A stretch of 64,000 nucleotides of DNA from Aquitalea pelogenes (GCF_001515305.1 NZ_LNQV01000011.1:1-64000); one strand, 5' to 3'. Numbered from the stretch's first letter, positions 32,345-40,771 are shown. Notes: generated from the sequence alone by a model not told the origin. Translations and numbers: made by a program.

Positions 32345-32368
32345 GCCATCACCCTGGTACTACCCTAC

Positions 32369-32397
32369 AAACCGCAGGCTCCGGCCTGCGGTTTTTT
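32369..32397 (+). terminator. Terminator after the FAD/Fe-S oxidoreductase gene
   Basis: A stem AAACCGCAGGC/GCCTGCGGTTT followed by TTT, about 25 bases after the stop codon. It touches the convergent GST stop codon at 32397, so it sits exactly between the two genes. Confidence 0.9.
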
Positions 32398-33149
32398 CAT
32401 GGCTGAATGCAAGATACGGGGCGATGCAGGCGGTAGGTGCGCTGCAGCCAGCCATACAGCGGACGCTGCGTGAAGCCCTGCCGCCATTGCCTGATCACCT
32501 CGGGCAGGCAGGCCTGCATGGCCGTCTCATCACCACTCCACGGCAGCATCGGCCACAGCAGGGAAGCGGCGGTCAGATCGGCCCGGCTGAAGGCATCCCC
32601 CACCAGATAATCCCGCCCTTGCAAGGCAGCTTCCAGCGTATCCAGTGCCCGCTCCAGCTGTGGCAATGCTGCAGCAGCGCTCTGCGGGTTGATCCGCATC
32701 TTGTAAAACATGGCATGGCGGATCAGGCCGAACAGTGCCTGAAACGCCAGTCCCTGACCACGCGACGCACCCCGTAATAGAAAAGCCATCGCGTACTGAC
32801 GCTGACGCAGCACGTGAGAATAGAACCACAAGCGCAAGGACACGCCGATTTCATCGCCCAGCCATTGCTCCCATTGCCGCGCCTGCCGGGCCAGGTTCCC
32901 GTCTGTCGGTGTCAGGCTCTGCTGTGGCCAGCGCTGGTCCAGATAGTCGATGATGGCGGCCGAATCCTGCACGATATACGGCCCGTCACGCAAAATGGGC
33001 AGTGAACTGGCACTGGCCATGCGCCGGCTCCAGGCCAGATGCAAGGCAGGTAACAGGTTGACCGCGCGGTAGGGCTGCTGCTTGAGGTCCAGTGCCCAGC
33101 AGGCTTTTTCGCAAAAATGGGAAAAGGGGAATTGGTAGAGTGTCAGCAT
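32397..33149 (-). CDS. Glutathione S-transferase family protein
   Basis: A 250-residue cytoplasmic protein with an N-terminal thioredoxin-like domain (LYQFPFSHFCEKACWALDLK) and the SNAIL-like turn VQDSAAIIDYLDQRW, then an all-helical C-terminal domain with the capping motif GDAFSRADLTAASLL. The SHFCEK segment places a Ser and Cys at the usual active-site position. Start is ATG 33149 (MLTLYQFP); the open frame reaches 33302 without GST-like sequence. Substrate unknown. Confidence 0.85.
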   Translation of the reverse strand: MLTLYQFPFSHFCEKACWALDLKQQPYRAVNLLPALHLAWSRRMASASSLPILRDGPYIVQDSAAIIDYLDQRWPQQSLTPTDGNLARQARQWEQWLGDEIGVSLRLWFYSHVLRQRQYAMAFLLRGASRGQGLAFQALFGLIRHAMFYKMRINPQSAAAALPQLERALDTLEAALQGRDYLVGDAFSRADLTAASLLWPMLPWSGDETAMQACLPEVIRQWRQGFTQRPLYGWLQRTYRLHRPVSCIQP

Positions 33150-33271
33150 CAGCCCATCCGGCCCGTATTGGCAGAGCCAGCATGATGCCACGCAATGACA
33201 TGTGCATTGTCGGTATATGCTGGGATATTGCGCCAGATCAGACCGGTCATTCCGGACTAGCCAAAAGCAAA

Positions 33272-33289
33272 AGGAGGCTTGCGCCTCCT
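33272..33289 (-). terminator. Terminator after the Asr-like gene
   Basis: On the minus strand a 7-bp AGGAGGC/GCCTCCT stem with GCAA loop is followed by TTGCTTTTGG. It lies about 50 bases after the stop of the His/Lys-rich gene. Confidence 0.75.
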
Positions 33290-33341
33290 CTTGCTTGAGC
33301 ACTACATACTGCGAGTGAGCTGCCGCTGTGCGGCTTATGGC

Positions 33342-33635
33342 TTATTGGTTCAGCTTGCGCGGGGCATGCTGGTGATGCTTCACCGCATGGCGGTGGTGAT
33401 GCTTGTGCACATGCTTCTTGGCAGCTTGTGCCTTTTGTGCGGCAGGTGCCGAAGCGGCCTTGCGGGCCTTCTTCACCTGATGATGTTTTTTCTTGCCATG
33501 GTGTGCCTTGGCATGGGCCTTGGCCGGCGCAGCGACAGCAGGCTTGGCAGCCGGAGCAGAGGCATCGGCAGCAAAACCGGCAGCGGAAGCCAGACCAAAC
33601 ACGGCGGCAAGGGCAAGGGCGGCGATCTTTTTCAT
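33342..33635 (-). CDS. Asr-like acid-shock periplasmic protein
   Basis: A 97-residue exported protein: signal peptide MKKIAALALAAVFGLASAAGFA, then an unusually Ala/Lys/His-rich chain with PAAQKAQAAKKH, which closely resembles the repeat of enterobacterial acid-shock protein Asr. Such proteins are intrinsically disordered, basic and periplasmic and are induced at low pH. Start is ATG 33635 with GGGAG at proper spacing. A set of three TTAC repeats 10 bp apart lies upstream (33743-33766), fitting control by an OmpR-type regulator, as RstA controls asr in E. coli. The His-rich tail could also bind metal. Confidence 0.75.
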   Translation of the reverse strand: MKKIAALALAAVFGLASAAGFAADASAPAAKPAVAAPAKAHAKAHHGKKKHHQVKKARKAASAPAAQKAQAAKKHVHKHHHRHAVKHHQHAPRKLNQ

Positions 33636-33703
33636 GGTCATTCTCCCGTAAGGCGACTTTGTTGGGTTCCGGGGGCAGCGTGTTTGCTGTCTCCATGAAC
33701 TGC

Positions 33704-33766
33704 ATCTTAGGGAGGGGAAAGCTGCGCGTCTGTGAGACTCTTGTAAGGCCGTGTAAGCGTTCGTAA
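33704..33766 (-). promoter_or_regulatory. Putative OmpR-family activator box and -10 element of the Asr-like gene
   Basis: On the minus strand TTAC occurs three times at an exact 10-bp period (33766-33763, 33756-33753, 33746-33743). A TAAGAT -10 box follows at 33709-33704, and no -35 box is recognisable. Helically phased direct repeats just upstream of the -35 position are typical of activator-dependent OmpR/PhoB/RstA promoters. The regulator is not identified. Confidence 0.55.
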
Positions 33767-33771
33767 CCGCC

Positions 33772-35079
33772 TCAGCCCCCAGCCGGAGCGGGTGCCTGCA
33801 CACGGGTGACCAGCAACTGGTCGATACGGTAATTGTCGATGTCCACCACTTCAAACTTGTAGCCCGCGTACTCGACATGGTCGGTGCGCTTGGGAATCTT
33901 GCGCAGCATGTACATCATGAAACCGGCAATGGTTTCGTAGTTCTCGTCATCCGGGAAGCCATCGATATCCAGCGCACGCAGTACGTCCTCCACCGGCGAG
34001 GCGCCATCCACCAGCCAGCTGTCGGCATCACGCTGCACGATCTGGTCTTCCTGGCTTTGCGACACCAGGTCGCCCATCACCGTGCTCATCACGTCGTTCA
34101 GCGTGATGATGCCCACCACCAGCGCGTACTCGTTCATCACCACGGCAAAGTCCTCGCGCGAGGCCTTGAAGCGCTCCAGCAGCTCGGACAGGGTCAGGCT
34201 GTCCGGGATGATCAGCACACTGCGGATGGTCAGCTCACGCTTGATCGACACGCTTTGCTGATTCACCAGCCGGGTCAGGATGTCTTTGGAATCCACATAG
34301 CCAACGACAGCATCCACCACGCCGTCACATACCAGATACTTGGCATGCGGGCTTTCGGCAATCTTGCGCTTGATGCTGGCTTCTTCTTCCTGCAGGGTGA
34401 AATACACCACGCTTTCGCGCGCGGTCATCGACGACGGCACGGTGCGGCTTTCCAGCTCGAACACGTTTTCGATCAGGTGATGTTCCTGCTCCTGCAGCAC
34501 GCCAGCCTCGGCCCCGGCTTCCATCATTGCCACGATATCATCCGGCGTCAGGTCGTCCGGCCGCGCGGTGGGCAGGCCAAACAGGCGGAACAAGGCATTG
34601 GCCAGGCTGTTGAACAGCCACACCAAGGGCATGAACAGCCGCACACAGGCCTGCATCGGCCGTACCACGCGCACCGCAATCTGCTCCGGTGCCGACATGC
34701 CCAAGCGCTTGGGCATCAGGTCGGCAAACAGTACGAACAGCGCCGTGACGGTGACGAAAGACAGCAGAAAGCTGACCCGTTCCACCCAGTCGGCGGAAAA
34801 CACCAGATGCAGTGCCTGGGCAAAATAGGGGGTAAAGGCCGCCTCGCCCATGATACCGGCCATGATGGCCACGGCATTCAGGCCGATCTGCACCACGGTA
34901 AAGAACAAGCCCGGCTGCGCCTGCAAGGCCAGCACGCGTTCGGCACGCACGTCGCCCTCTTCGGCCATTTGCCGCAGTTTGATCTTGCGTGCCGCCGCCA
35001 GCGAGATTTCCGATACGGAAAAGAAGGCACTGATCAAAATCAGTACGGCAATCACCATCAGGTTCTGAACCAGATTCAC
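33772..35079 (-). CDS. HlyC/CorC-family transporter-like protein (DUF21-CBS-CorC)
   Basis: A 435-residue inner-membrane protein. An N-terminal DUF21/CNNM domain has about four membrane segments (from LILISAFFSVSEISLA), then a CBS pair (about residues 220-340) and the CorC/HlyC C-terminal domain (VEYAGYKFEVVDIDNYRIDQLLV). Relatives such as E. coli YtfL are linked to Mg/Co or polyamine export. I choose GTG 35079 because it gives the family start (MNLVQNLMVIAVLI); the frame is open to 35268, so an ATG further up is possible. Confidence 0.83.
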   Translation of the reverse strand: MNLVQNLMVIAVLILISAFFSVSEISLAAARKIKLRQMAEEGDVRAERVLALQAQPGLFFTVVQIGLNAVAIMAGIMGEAAFTPYFAQALHLVFSADWVERVSFLLSFVTVTALFVLFADLMPKRLGMSAPEQIAVRVVRPMQACVRLFMPLVWLFNSLANALFRLFGLPTARPDDLTPDDIVAMMEAGAEAGVLQEQEHHLIENVFELESRTVPSSMTARESVVYFTLQEEEASIKRKIAESPHAKYLVCDGVVDAVVGYVDSKDILTRLVNQQSVSIKRELTIRSVLIIPDSLTLSELLERFKASREDFAVVMNEYALVVGIITLNDVMSTVMGDLVSQSQEDQIVQRDADSWLVDGASPVEDVLRALDIDGFPDDENYETIAGFMMYMLRKIPKRTDHVEYAGYKFEVVDIDNYRIDQLLVTRVQAPAPAGG

Positions 35080-35248
35080 ACAGTATTTCCAGGGAGTTAG
35101 CGACGGGATGTCTTGTACAGGATAGCCATTCCGCATGACAGGACTGAACATGCGGACAGTGGAGTCAGTATAACAGACGAAAAAAAACCGCAAGGCCGTG
35201 GCACGGTAGAATGAGCGACATCCTTCAACAGAATAAGGCGATCCGCTC

Positions 35249-35659
35249 ATGACTTGTCCGCTTTGCACCCTGCCTGCCGGCGAATTGCTGTACGAAGATG
35301 CCCGACTGTGGGTCTTGCTGGTAGAAGAAGCCGGCTATCCCGGCTTTTGCCGCGTCATCTGGAAACAGCATGTACGCGAAATGAGTGACCTCACCGTCAC
35401 CGATCGCAGTCATTTGCTCGACTGGGTGATGCGTACCGAAATAGCCATCCGCCACGTCATGCAGCCGGACAAGATCAATCTGGCCAGCCTGGGCAATGTG
35501 GTGCCACACCTTCACTGGCATGTGATTCCGCGCTTTGCCGATGATGCCCATTTCCCCAGCCCGATCTGGGCCAGCCCGCAGCGCGAAGGGGCCGACCACA
35601 GCCAGCCGCAACTGGCCGGACTGCTGCGCACTGCCCTCTTGGAGCAAGCTGCCAGCTGA
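35249..35659 (+). CDS. HIT family protein
   Basis: A 136-residue histidine-triad nucleotide hydrolase or transferase. The triad HLHWHVIPR sits near residue 92. The N-terminal CPLC is shared with a subgroup of bacterial HIT proteins and may bind zinc. Physiological substrate is not known; adenylylated or AMP-linked compounds are usual for the family. It is divergent from the CorC-like gene. Confidence 0.92.
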   Translation: MTCPLCTLPAGELLYEDARLWVLLVEEAGYPGFCRVIWKQHVREMSDLTVTDRSHLLDWVMRTEIAIRHVMQPDKINLASLGNVVPHLHWHVIPRFADDAHFPSPIWASPQREGADHSQPQLAGLLRTALLEQAAS

Positions 35660-35754
35660 GCGCGCCATCCCCGGCAACTTGCCCGCGGCCATGGCTTCTG
35701 TGTAGGCTAGAGCGATCATGCTGGTGGCAAATGCTGCCAGCGATGACGCGGAAC

Positions 35755-35791
35755 CGCTTTCAAGCCGGCCCCTGGGCCGGCTCGTAAGCGG
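35755..35791 (+). other. Two-tier hairpin between the HIT gene and the sulfurtransferase gene
   Basis: A perfect inner palindrome AGCCGGCCC-CT-GGGCCGGCT (35763-35782) is enclosed by CCGCTT (35755-35760) and AAGCGG (35786-35791). No T-tract follows. It lies in the 190-bp gap between two plus-strand genes and could be a weak terminator, a processing stem or a leader structure. Confidence 0.55.
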
Positions 35792-35849
35792 CTCCTCCCG
35801 AGACCGGCAGGTCGACCCGACCCGCCCACCACTCACACAGGAGTTGCCG

Positions 35850-36686
35850 ATGTACACCACCCTCATCAGCCCGGCCCAGTTACAGACACTGGACCCGGAA
35901 CACACCGTCATCCTCGACTGCCGCTTCCAGCTGACCGACCCGGAATACGGCTCGCATGCTTACGAAGCCGGCCATATTCCCGGTGCCCTTTACCTCAACC
36001 TGGATTACCACCTGTCCGGCGTGAAAACCGGCAGCAATGGCCGTCACCCGCTGCCGGACGGCCAGCGTCTGGCAGTGGACCTGGGTGCTGCCGGCATTAC
36101 CGCCGATGTACAAGTAGTGTGCTATGACGACGCCGGAGGCATGTACGCCGCCCGCGCCTGGATGCTGCTGCGCTGGCTGGGCCATGCTGCGGTAGCGGTA
36201 CTGGATGGTGGCATCCAGGCCTGGCAACAGGCCGGTGCCACGCTGGAAACCGACAAGAAGCGCCATATGCCGCGCCGCTTCCCGGTGAAGGCCAGCCTGA
36301 TCGAAACCGTCGATGCCGATCAGGTACTGGCCAATCTGGAAGAACAGGATTTTGTCGTGGTGGATGCCCGCAGTCCGGAGCGCTTCCGTGGCGAAGGCGA
36401 AACCATGGATCCGGTCGGCGGCCATATCCCCGGCGCACGCAACCGCTTCTTCCAGCACAATCTGGATGGCAATGGCCGCTTCAAGGACCCGGCGACCCTG
36501 CGCAGCGAATGGGAGGCCGTACTGGCTGGCATCAGCCCGGAAGAAATCGTGCATCAGTGCGGTTCCGGCGTCACCGCCTGCCACAACCTGTTGGCGATGG
36601 AACATGCCGGGCTGACCGGCAGCCGCTTGTATCCGGGCTCATGGAGCGAATGGTGCAGCGATCCGGAGCGCCCGGTCGCCCGCTAA
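35850..36686 (+). CDS. sseA: 3-mercaptopyruvate/thiosulfate sulfurtransferase
   Basis: A tandem-rhodanese enzyme that moves sulfane sulfur from 3-mercaptopyruvate or thiosulfate to an acceptor. The 278-residue protein has an inactive N-terminal rhodanese domain (VILDCRF, AGHIPGALYLN) and an active C-terminal one with catalytic C237 in HQCGSGVTAC, the SseA-type loop that favours mercaptopyruvate. ATG 35850 has ACAGGAGT upstream; the frame is open from 35718 but that part is not rhodanese-like. Confidence 0.93.
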   Translation: MYTTLISPAQLQTLDPEHTVILDCRFQLTDPEYGSHAYEAGHIPGALYLNLDYHLSGVKTGSNGRHPLPDGQRLAVDLGAAGITADVQVVCYDDAGGMYAARAWMLLRWLGHAAVAVLDGGIQAWQQAGATLETDKKRHMPRRFPVKASLIETVDADQVLANLEEQDFVVVDARSPERFRGEGETMDPVGGHIPGARNRFFQHNLDGNGRFKDPATLRSEWEAVLAGISPEEIVHQCGSGVTACHNLLAMEHAGLTGSRLYPGSWSEWCSDPERPVAR

Positions 36687-36710
36687 GTTAACCAAGTGAC
36701 CACCATGAAA

Positions 36711-36747
36711 AAACCGCCGTCTGCGCTATCCGGGACGGCGGTTTTTC
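36711..36747 (+). terminator. Terminator after sseA (bidirectional)
   Basis: A 12-bp stem AAAACCGCCGTC/GACGGCGGTTTT, followed by T, in the 74-bp gap between two convergent genes. It is A-tract/T-tract symmetric, so it can serve both strands. Confidence 0.9.
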
Positions 36748-36760
36748 GTCACAGGCCAGT

Positions 36761-37361
36761 TCAGGCCAGGATGAAACGCTGCAACAACTGCTGACCCGCC
36801 GCCCAGCTTCCCAGCCCGGCATGGCTGCCCATGTGACCGGCCTTGCCGGCGTCCAGCAAGCGCACGCCCCAGCCTGAGGCCATGGACTCGGCAGTGGCGA
36901 AATCACAAAACAGATCATCCCGGCTGGCCACCATCACCGCCGGCACCGGCAATGCGCCCGCGTCAGGCTGTTCGAAACCGGTAAACGCCGGCATGGCCGC
37001 AGCAGCCGGCAGTTTCGCCACTGGCGCGCGCCCTTGCCTCGGTAATCGGCAGTGCCGGTGGCGCCACCAGCAGCACGCCCTTGATGCGCCGCTGGGTAAG
37101 GAAATCCACCGTGCGCAGCCAGGCCACCGTGGTATGACAGCCCAGACTGTGTGCTGCCAGCACGATACGGCCGGGCGTGTCCCGCACCAGTTGATCCAGC
37201 GCCGCTACCCATGCTTCGCGCTCCGGGTACAGCCAGTCCTGCTGCTGCACGCGCCGCGCCAGCGGGTAGGTCAGCTCCCACAGGGTTTGCCAGTGCTTGT
37301 CACCGGAATTACCCCAGCCAGGCACGGTAATCAGCACTACATCATCATCGTCCAGCATCAT
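36761..37361 (-). pseudogene. RBBP9/YdeN-type serine hydrolase, frameshifted
   Basis: A small alpha/beta-hydrolase of the RBBP9 (DUF1234-like) family. The first part has the oxyanion start TVPGWGNSGDKHWQ and the nucleophile elbow LAAHSLGCHT. The second part, in another frame, has the acid region VMVASRDDLFCDF and the histidine GHMGSHAGLG. The frames meet near 37020-37035 at an alternating GC tract (GCGCGCGCC). A two-base loss there (or one inserted base) would explain the break, and after repair the protein would be about 199 residues. The likely start is ATG 37358 or 37361, after AAGGGTG. Error or real lesion cannot be told apart here. Confidence 0.8.
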
Positions 37362-37482
37362 CACCCTTGCTTGTTGCCGGTGCATCAGGCGTACTCATGC
37401 TGCACCGTGGTTGCGCCCTGTCTGCCAGGACGGGTTTGTCATTCTGAGCACAGGCTAAAGCGCTTTGCCACAGAATGCAAAA

Positions 37483-37499
37483 CGCCGGCATGACCGGCG
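37483..37499 (-). terminator. Terminator after the Pro/His-rich exported protein gene
   Basis: On the minus strand the stem CGCCGG/CCGGCG with five-base loop is followed by TTTTGCATTCTG, about 25 bases after the stop codon at 37523. Confidence 0.65.
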
Positions 37500-37522
37500 G
37501 TGTGCAAGGGAAAACGACAAGC

Positions 37523-37975
37523 TCAGTGGCGGCCCGGTCCACCCTGGTCCGGCCAGGGCTCGCCCGGACGTCCGTCCCGTGGTCCATGCCCGCGGTGGTC
37601 ATCGCCCTCATGCCAACCATTGTCATGGTGACCATGCGGGTGCTCGCGCAGATAGCGCGGCGCATATTCCTGGCGATACCACTGGTCCTGCACGAAATAC
37701 ACCCGGCGATCACAGGCATGGTAACGGCTGCAATAGCGATCCCAGTGCCGGGCATGGCCCGGTGGCACCCGCAGGTAGATGGGTGGCTGTGCCACCACCA
37801 CCGGGCTGACAATCACCGGTTGCGGGTACAACAAGGCCGGTGGCGGATAATCACCAATATCCAGCTGGCCGTAGAAGCCCGGCTCTCCGATATTGACCGA
37901 AATACCGACATTGGCCGCCAGCGCCGGGGTGGCGGCGGTCAATGCCAGCAAGCAAAACAGCAGACGATGTTTCAT
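37523..37975 (-). CDS. Exported proline/histidine-rich protein of unknown function
   Basis: A 150-residue protein with a clear signal peptide (cleavage after LTAATPALAA). The mature part opens with NVGISVNIGEPGFYGQLDIG, a beta-rich stretch, then proline-rich YPPPALLYPQPV, a Cys pair (YCSRYHAC) and a C-terminal tail dense in His, Asp, Gly and Pro. Similar short exported proteins are frequent in betaproteobacteria and have no known function. The His/Asp-rich tail suggests metal binding, which is inference only. Confidence 0.78.
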   Translation of the reverse strand: MKHRLLFCLLALTAATPALAANVGISVNIGEPGFYGQLDIGDYPPPALLYPQPVIVSPVVVAQPPIYLRVPPGHARHWDRYCSRYHACDRRVYFVQDQWYRQEYAPRYLREHPHGHHDNGWHEGDDHRGHGPRDGRPGEPWPDQGGPGRH

Positions 37976-38094
37976 GGCGCGTCCTGAGATAAGTGTTGTT
38001 CACGCTCACCTGCGGCAGGCCAAAGGCAGCGCAGGCAATCTGCCCCGATGCCTTCATCCTAGCCCCGGCAAGCTGCCACTGGTGAAAACAATCA

Positions 38095-38117
38095 TTGCGA
38101 TGTGTTAGCAATCGCAA
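38095..38117 (+). other. Inverted repeat downstream of the ExoIII gene
   Basis: TTGCGAT and ATCGCAA are separated by nine bases, in the 182-bp noncoding gap between the exported-protein gene start and the ExoIII stop. It could be a dyad operator for the exported-protein gene (start 37975) or a weak stem. No regulator family is assigned. Confidence 0.4.
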
Positions 38118-38157
38118 CCGGCTCAACACAAATTCATCAAGCAGCGCCCGGCAGCGC

Positions 38158-38940
38158 TCAGGCTGGCAGCTCCAGTGCGTAATCGACGATCAGCGGGGCG
38201 TGGTCGGAGAACTTCTCCTCCTTGTAGACCGATGCGCTTTTGGCCAAGGCCATCAAGGACGGGGTGACGATGTGGTAATCGATACGCCAGCCCACATCCT
38301 TGGCATAAGCCTGACCGCGGTTGCTCCACCAGCTGTAGCCGGGCTGATCCGGGTACAGGGTACGCCAGACATCGCACCAGCCCACGCGCCCCAGCAAGTC
38401 GCTCATCCAGGCCCGTTCCTCCGGCAGGAAACCGGAATTCTTCAGATTGCCCTTCCAGTTTTTCAGGTCGATTTCCTGATGGGCAATGTTCCAGTCCCCG
38501 CAGATGACGATATCCCGACCCGCTGCCTTGAGTTGCTCCAGGTGCGGCATGAACACATCCAGAAACTGGAACTTCACCTGCTGGCGCTCATCGCTGCTGG
38601 AACCAGACGGCAGATAGAGCGAAATCACACTGAGATTGCCAACATCCAGCTGCAGGAAGCGTCCCTCGGCGTCGATCCAGTCCACGCCCAGCCCTTCGAT
38701 CACCGCATCCGGCTGGCGGCGCGTGTAGACCCCCACGCCGCTATAACCTTTTTTCTCGGCATAGTGGAAATAGCCGGTCATGCCGTCCGGTGCCCGCATG
38801 CGCTCGCTCAGGTCCCCTGCCTGCGCCTTCAGCTCCTGCACACAAACGAAATCCGCCCCGATGGTGGACATCCAGTCAAAAAAACCCTTCTTGTCCGCCG
38901 AGCGGATACCATTGAGGTTGGCTGAAACGATTCGAAGCAA
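38158..38940 (-). CDS. xth: Exodeoxyribonuclease III (AP endonuclease)
   Basis: ExoIII cuts at abasic sites and degrades DNA from 3' ends during base-excision repair. The 260-residue protein has the family start LRIVSANLNGIRSA, Mg-binding Glu in CVQELKAQ, GDWNIAHQEIDLKN and the terminal catalytic SDHAPLIVDY. I choose a TTG start at 38940 because AGGAGA lies at ideal distance and this gives the family N-terminus; an in-frame ATG about 30 bases further upstream is less likely. Divergent from pyrE. Confidence 0.93.
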   Translation of the reverse strand: MLRIVSANLNGIRSADKKGFFDWMSTIGADFVCVQELKAQAGDLSERMRAPDGMTGYFHYAEKKGYSGVGVYTRRQPDAVIEGLGVDWIDAEGRFLQLDVGNLSVISLYLPSGSSSDERQQVKFQFLDVFMPHLEQLKAAGRDIVICGDWNIAHQEIDLKNWKGNLKNSGFLPEERAWMSDLLGRVGWCDVWRTLYPDQPGYSWWSNRGQAYAKDVGWRIDYHIVTPSLMALAKSASVYKEEKFSDHAPLIVDYALELPA

Positions 38941-39016
38941 TGCAGTCTCCTGTGCTATCCTTGCCGGCAAATTTTCCAGCCGTTCAGATAGTTAACTAGT
39001 TTCTAAGAGGAATGAT

Positions 39017-39661
39017 ATGAGCGATTTCCGCCAAGATTTTATCCGTTTTGCACTCGACAAGCAGGTTTTGAAATTTGGCGAGTTCATCACCAAGGCAGGG
39101 CGCAAATCGCCGTACTTCTTCAATGCCGGCCTGTTTAACGACGGCCTGTCCACCCTGCACCTGTCTCGCTTCTATGCCAAATCCATAATGGCGAGTAATA
39201 TCGGGTTCGACATGCTGTTCGGACCGGCCTACAAGGGTATCATTCTGGCAGCCGGTGCCACCATGGCCATGGCCGAACAAGGCCGCAACGTTCCGTTTGC
39301 CTATAATCGCAAGGAAGCCAAGGATCACGGCGAAGGCGGCACGCTGGTTGGTGCCCCGCTGCAAGGCCGTGTCCTGATCATTGATGACGTGATTTCCGCC
39401 GGAACCTCGGTGCGCGAATCGGTTGAATTGATTCGTGCTGCAGGTGCCACCCCGGCCGGTGTTGCCATTGCGCTGGATCGCATGGAGCGCGGCACGGGCG
39501 AACTGTCTGCCGTACAGGAAGTGGCACAGCAATATGGCATGCCGGTGGTCGCCATTGCCACCCTCAAAGACCTGCTGGGCTTCCTTGAAGGCAGCCCGGA
39601 GCTGGCACAACATCTGGCTGCGGTACGTGACTACCGCGCCCAATATGGAGTGAATGACTAA
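39017..39661 (+). CDS. pyrE: Orotate phosphoribosyltransferase
   Basis: PyrE joins orotate to PRPP to form OMP in pyrimidine synthesis. The 214-residue protein has the PRPP-binding motif [13 protein letters not shown], the flexible catalytic loop [11 protein letters not shown] and FGPAYKGI. The ribosome binding site is AAGAGGAATGAT. The next gene starts directly after the stop codon. Confidence 0.97.
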   Translation: MSDFRQDFIRFALDKQVLKFGEFITKAGRKSPYFFNAGLFNDGLSTLHLSRFYAKSIMASNIGFDMLFGPAYKGIILAAGATMAMAEQGRNVPFAYNRKEAKDHGEGGTLVGAPLQGRVLIIDDVISAGTSVRESVELIRAAGATPAGVAIALDRMERGTGELSAVQEVAQQYGMPVVAIATLKDLLGFLEGSPELAQHLAAVRDYRAQYGVND

Positions 39662-40267
39662 ATGACCAAGCACCTGCCCGCCCTGTTGATTCTGCTGAGT
39701 TGCGGTGCCGCCATGGCTGATGGCGGCCTGTACAAGTGGGTGGACGATGCGGGCAAGGTGCATTACAGCGATGCACCGCCCTTGCAGCACCAGAAGCAGG
39801 GCGTGGCAGAACTGAACCGTCAGGGCGTGGTACGCAAGCAGGCAGAAAGCGAGCAGGCACGTCAACAACGCGAAGCCAGCGAAGCCGTGCGCAAGCAGGA
39901 GCAGCAACGCCAGCTGGATAGCGCCCGCTATGACAAGAGTTTGCTGGAAAGCTATCGCAATGTGGACGAGCTGCGCCAGGATCGCGAAAAACAGCTGGGG
40001 ATTCTGCAAGCCTCGCTGGATGCCCAGTATTCCCGCATGAAAACCCTGAACCTGCAGTTGCGCGACATGCTCAAGGAGCAAACTGTCAACCAGCAACAGC
40101 ATCGTCCGGTGCCTGCCGGTCTGCAGCACAATATCCAGGTCATCCAGCAGGAACAGAAGGGCCTGGGCACACTGATCGCCACCAAACAGGCGGAATACAA
40201 CAACGTGCGCCAGAAAATGCAGGAAGACATCGCGCGCTACCAACAGATCTCGCGTAGCAAGCAGTAA
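39662..40267 (+). CDS. DUF4124 domain exported coiled-coil protein
   Basis: A 201-residue periplasmic or envelope protein. The signal peptide (cleavage after GAAMA) is followed by the DUF4124 core LYKWVDDAGKVHYSDAPP, then a long Gln/Glu/Arg-rich coiled coil (residues about 45-195). DUF4124 proteins are common in beta- and gammaproteobacteria; their function is unknown. The ATG abuts the pyrE stop, so it is translated from the pyrE transcript. Confidence 0.86.
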   Translation: MTKHLPALLILLSCGAAMADGGLYKWVDDAGKVHYSDAPPLQHQKQGVAELNRQGVVRKQAESEQARQQREASEAVRKQEQQRQLDSARYDKSLLESYRNVDELRQDREKQLGILQASLDAQYSRMKTLNLQLRDMLKEQTVNQQQHRPVPAGLQHNIQVIQQEQKGLGTLIATKQAEYNNVRQKMQEDIARYQQISRSKQ

Positions 40268-40270
40268 AGC

Positions 40271-40296
40271 AAAAAGCCGGACTAACCGGCTTTTTT
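40271..40296 (+). terminator. Terminator after the DUF4124 gene
   Basis: Stem AAAAAGCCGG/CCGGCTTTTT with five-base loop directly after the stop codon. The T6 tail is part of the stem. It could also serve the convergent gene that stops at 40315. Confidence 0.9.
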
Positions 40297-40314
40297 CAAT
40301 TCAGGAGCTGGCTC

Positions 40315-40641
40315 TTACTGACCACCGGCTTCCTTGCGTTTCCAGGCTTCATTCAATTGCTGGGTCTGCTGCTGCATTTGCTGTTTGGCAGCCGCGTCGG
40401 CACTGGTGGCCGCAGCCAGTTCATCTGTCGCCTTCTGTACTGCATTCTGGGCATCAAGCAAGCGCTGGTCGGCTTGCTGCTTGGCCGCTTGTGCCTGCTT
40501 GAGCCGCTCGGCGGCCTGCTCCTGTTGGTTGTTGGCCTGCTGGTAAGCCATCTGTGCCGACAGCAATTGTTCATCGACCGTCTGCGCCAATAGTGGCAGC
40601 GGTGCTGCCAGCAACAGTACAACAGCAAATTGTTTGATCAT
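40315..40641 (-). CDS. Small exported coiled-coil protein
   Basis: A 108-residue protein with signal peptide MIKQFAVVLLLAAPLPLLA/Q, then an almost pure Ala/Gln/Lys/Glu heptad region. It predicts an elongated helical periplasmic protein. I do not recognise the family; composition resembles Lpp- or OsmY-adjacent small coiled coils but no lipobox is present. The ATG at 40641 is chosen because the longer open frame upstream lacks a signal sequence. Confidence 0.72.
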   Translation of the reverse strand: MIKQFAVVLLLAAPLPLLAQTVDEQLLSAQMAYQQANNQQEQAAERLKQAQAAKQQADQRLLDAQNAVQKATDELAAATSADAAAKQQMQQQTQQLNEAWKRKEAGGQ

Positions 40642-40730
40642 TGCCTGGGCCCTCTCACAGCCATGGTTGACCCCGTCATTATCCACACCACGGCCAGCCT
40701 TGACGACCCTGGCGTGCACCCGCCACAAAA

Positions 40731-40764
40731 CAAAAGCCCGGTCATCTTGGCGACCGGGCTTTTG
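40731..40764 (-). terminator. Terminator of the tRNA-Lys cluster
   Basis: A perfect 13-bp stem CAAAAGCCCGGTC/GACCGGGCTTTTG, followed on the minus strand by TTTTGTGG, eight bases after the last tRNA. Confidence 0.88.
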
Positions 40765-40771
40765 CTGATTC

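Noticed and set aside
35718-35849. A 44-codon N-terminal extension of the sulfurtransferase
   Set aside because: It runs through the two-tier hairpin, has no rhodanese similarity, and the ATG at 35850 has a strong ribosome binding site.
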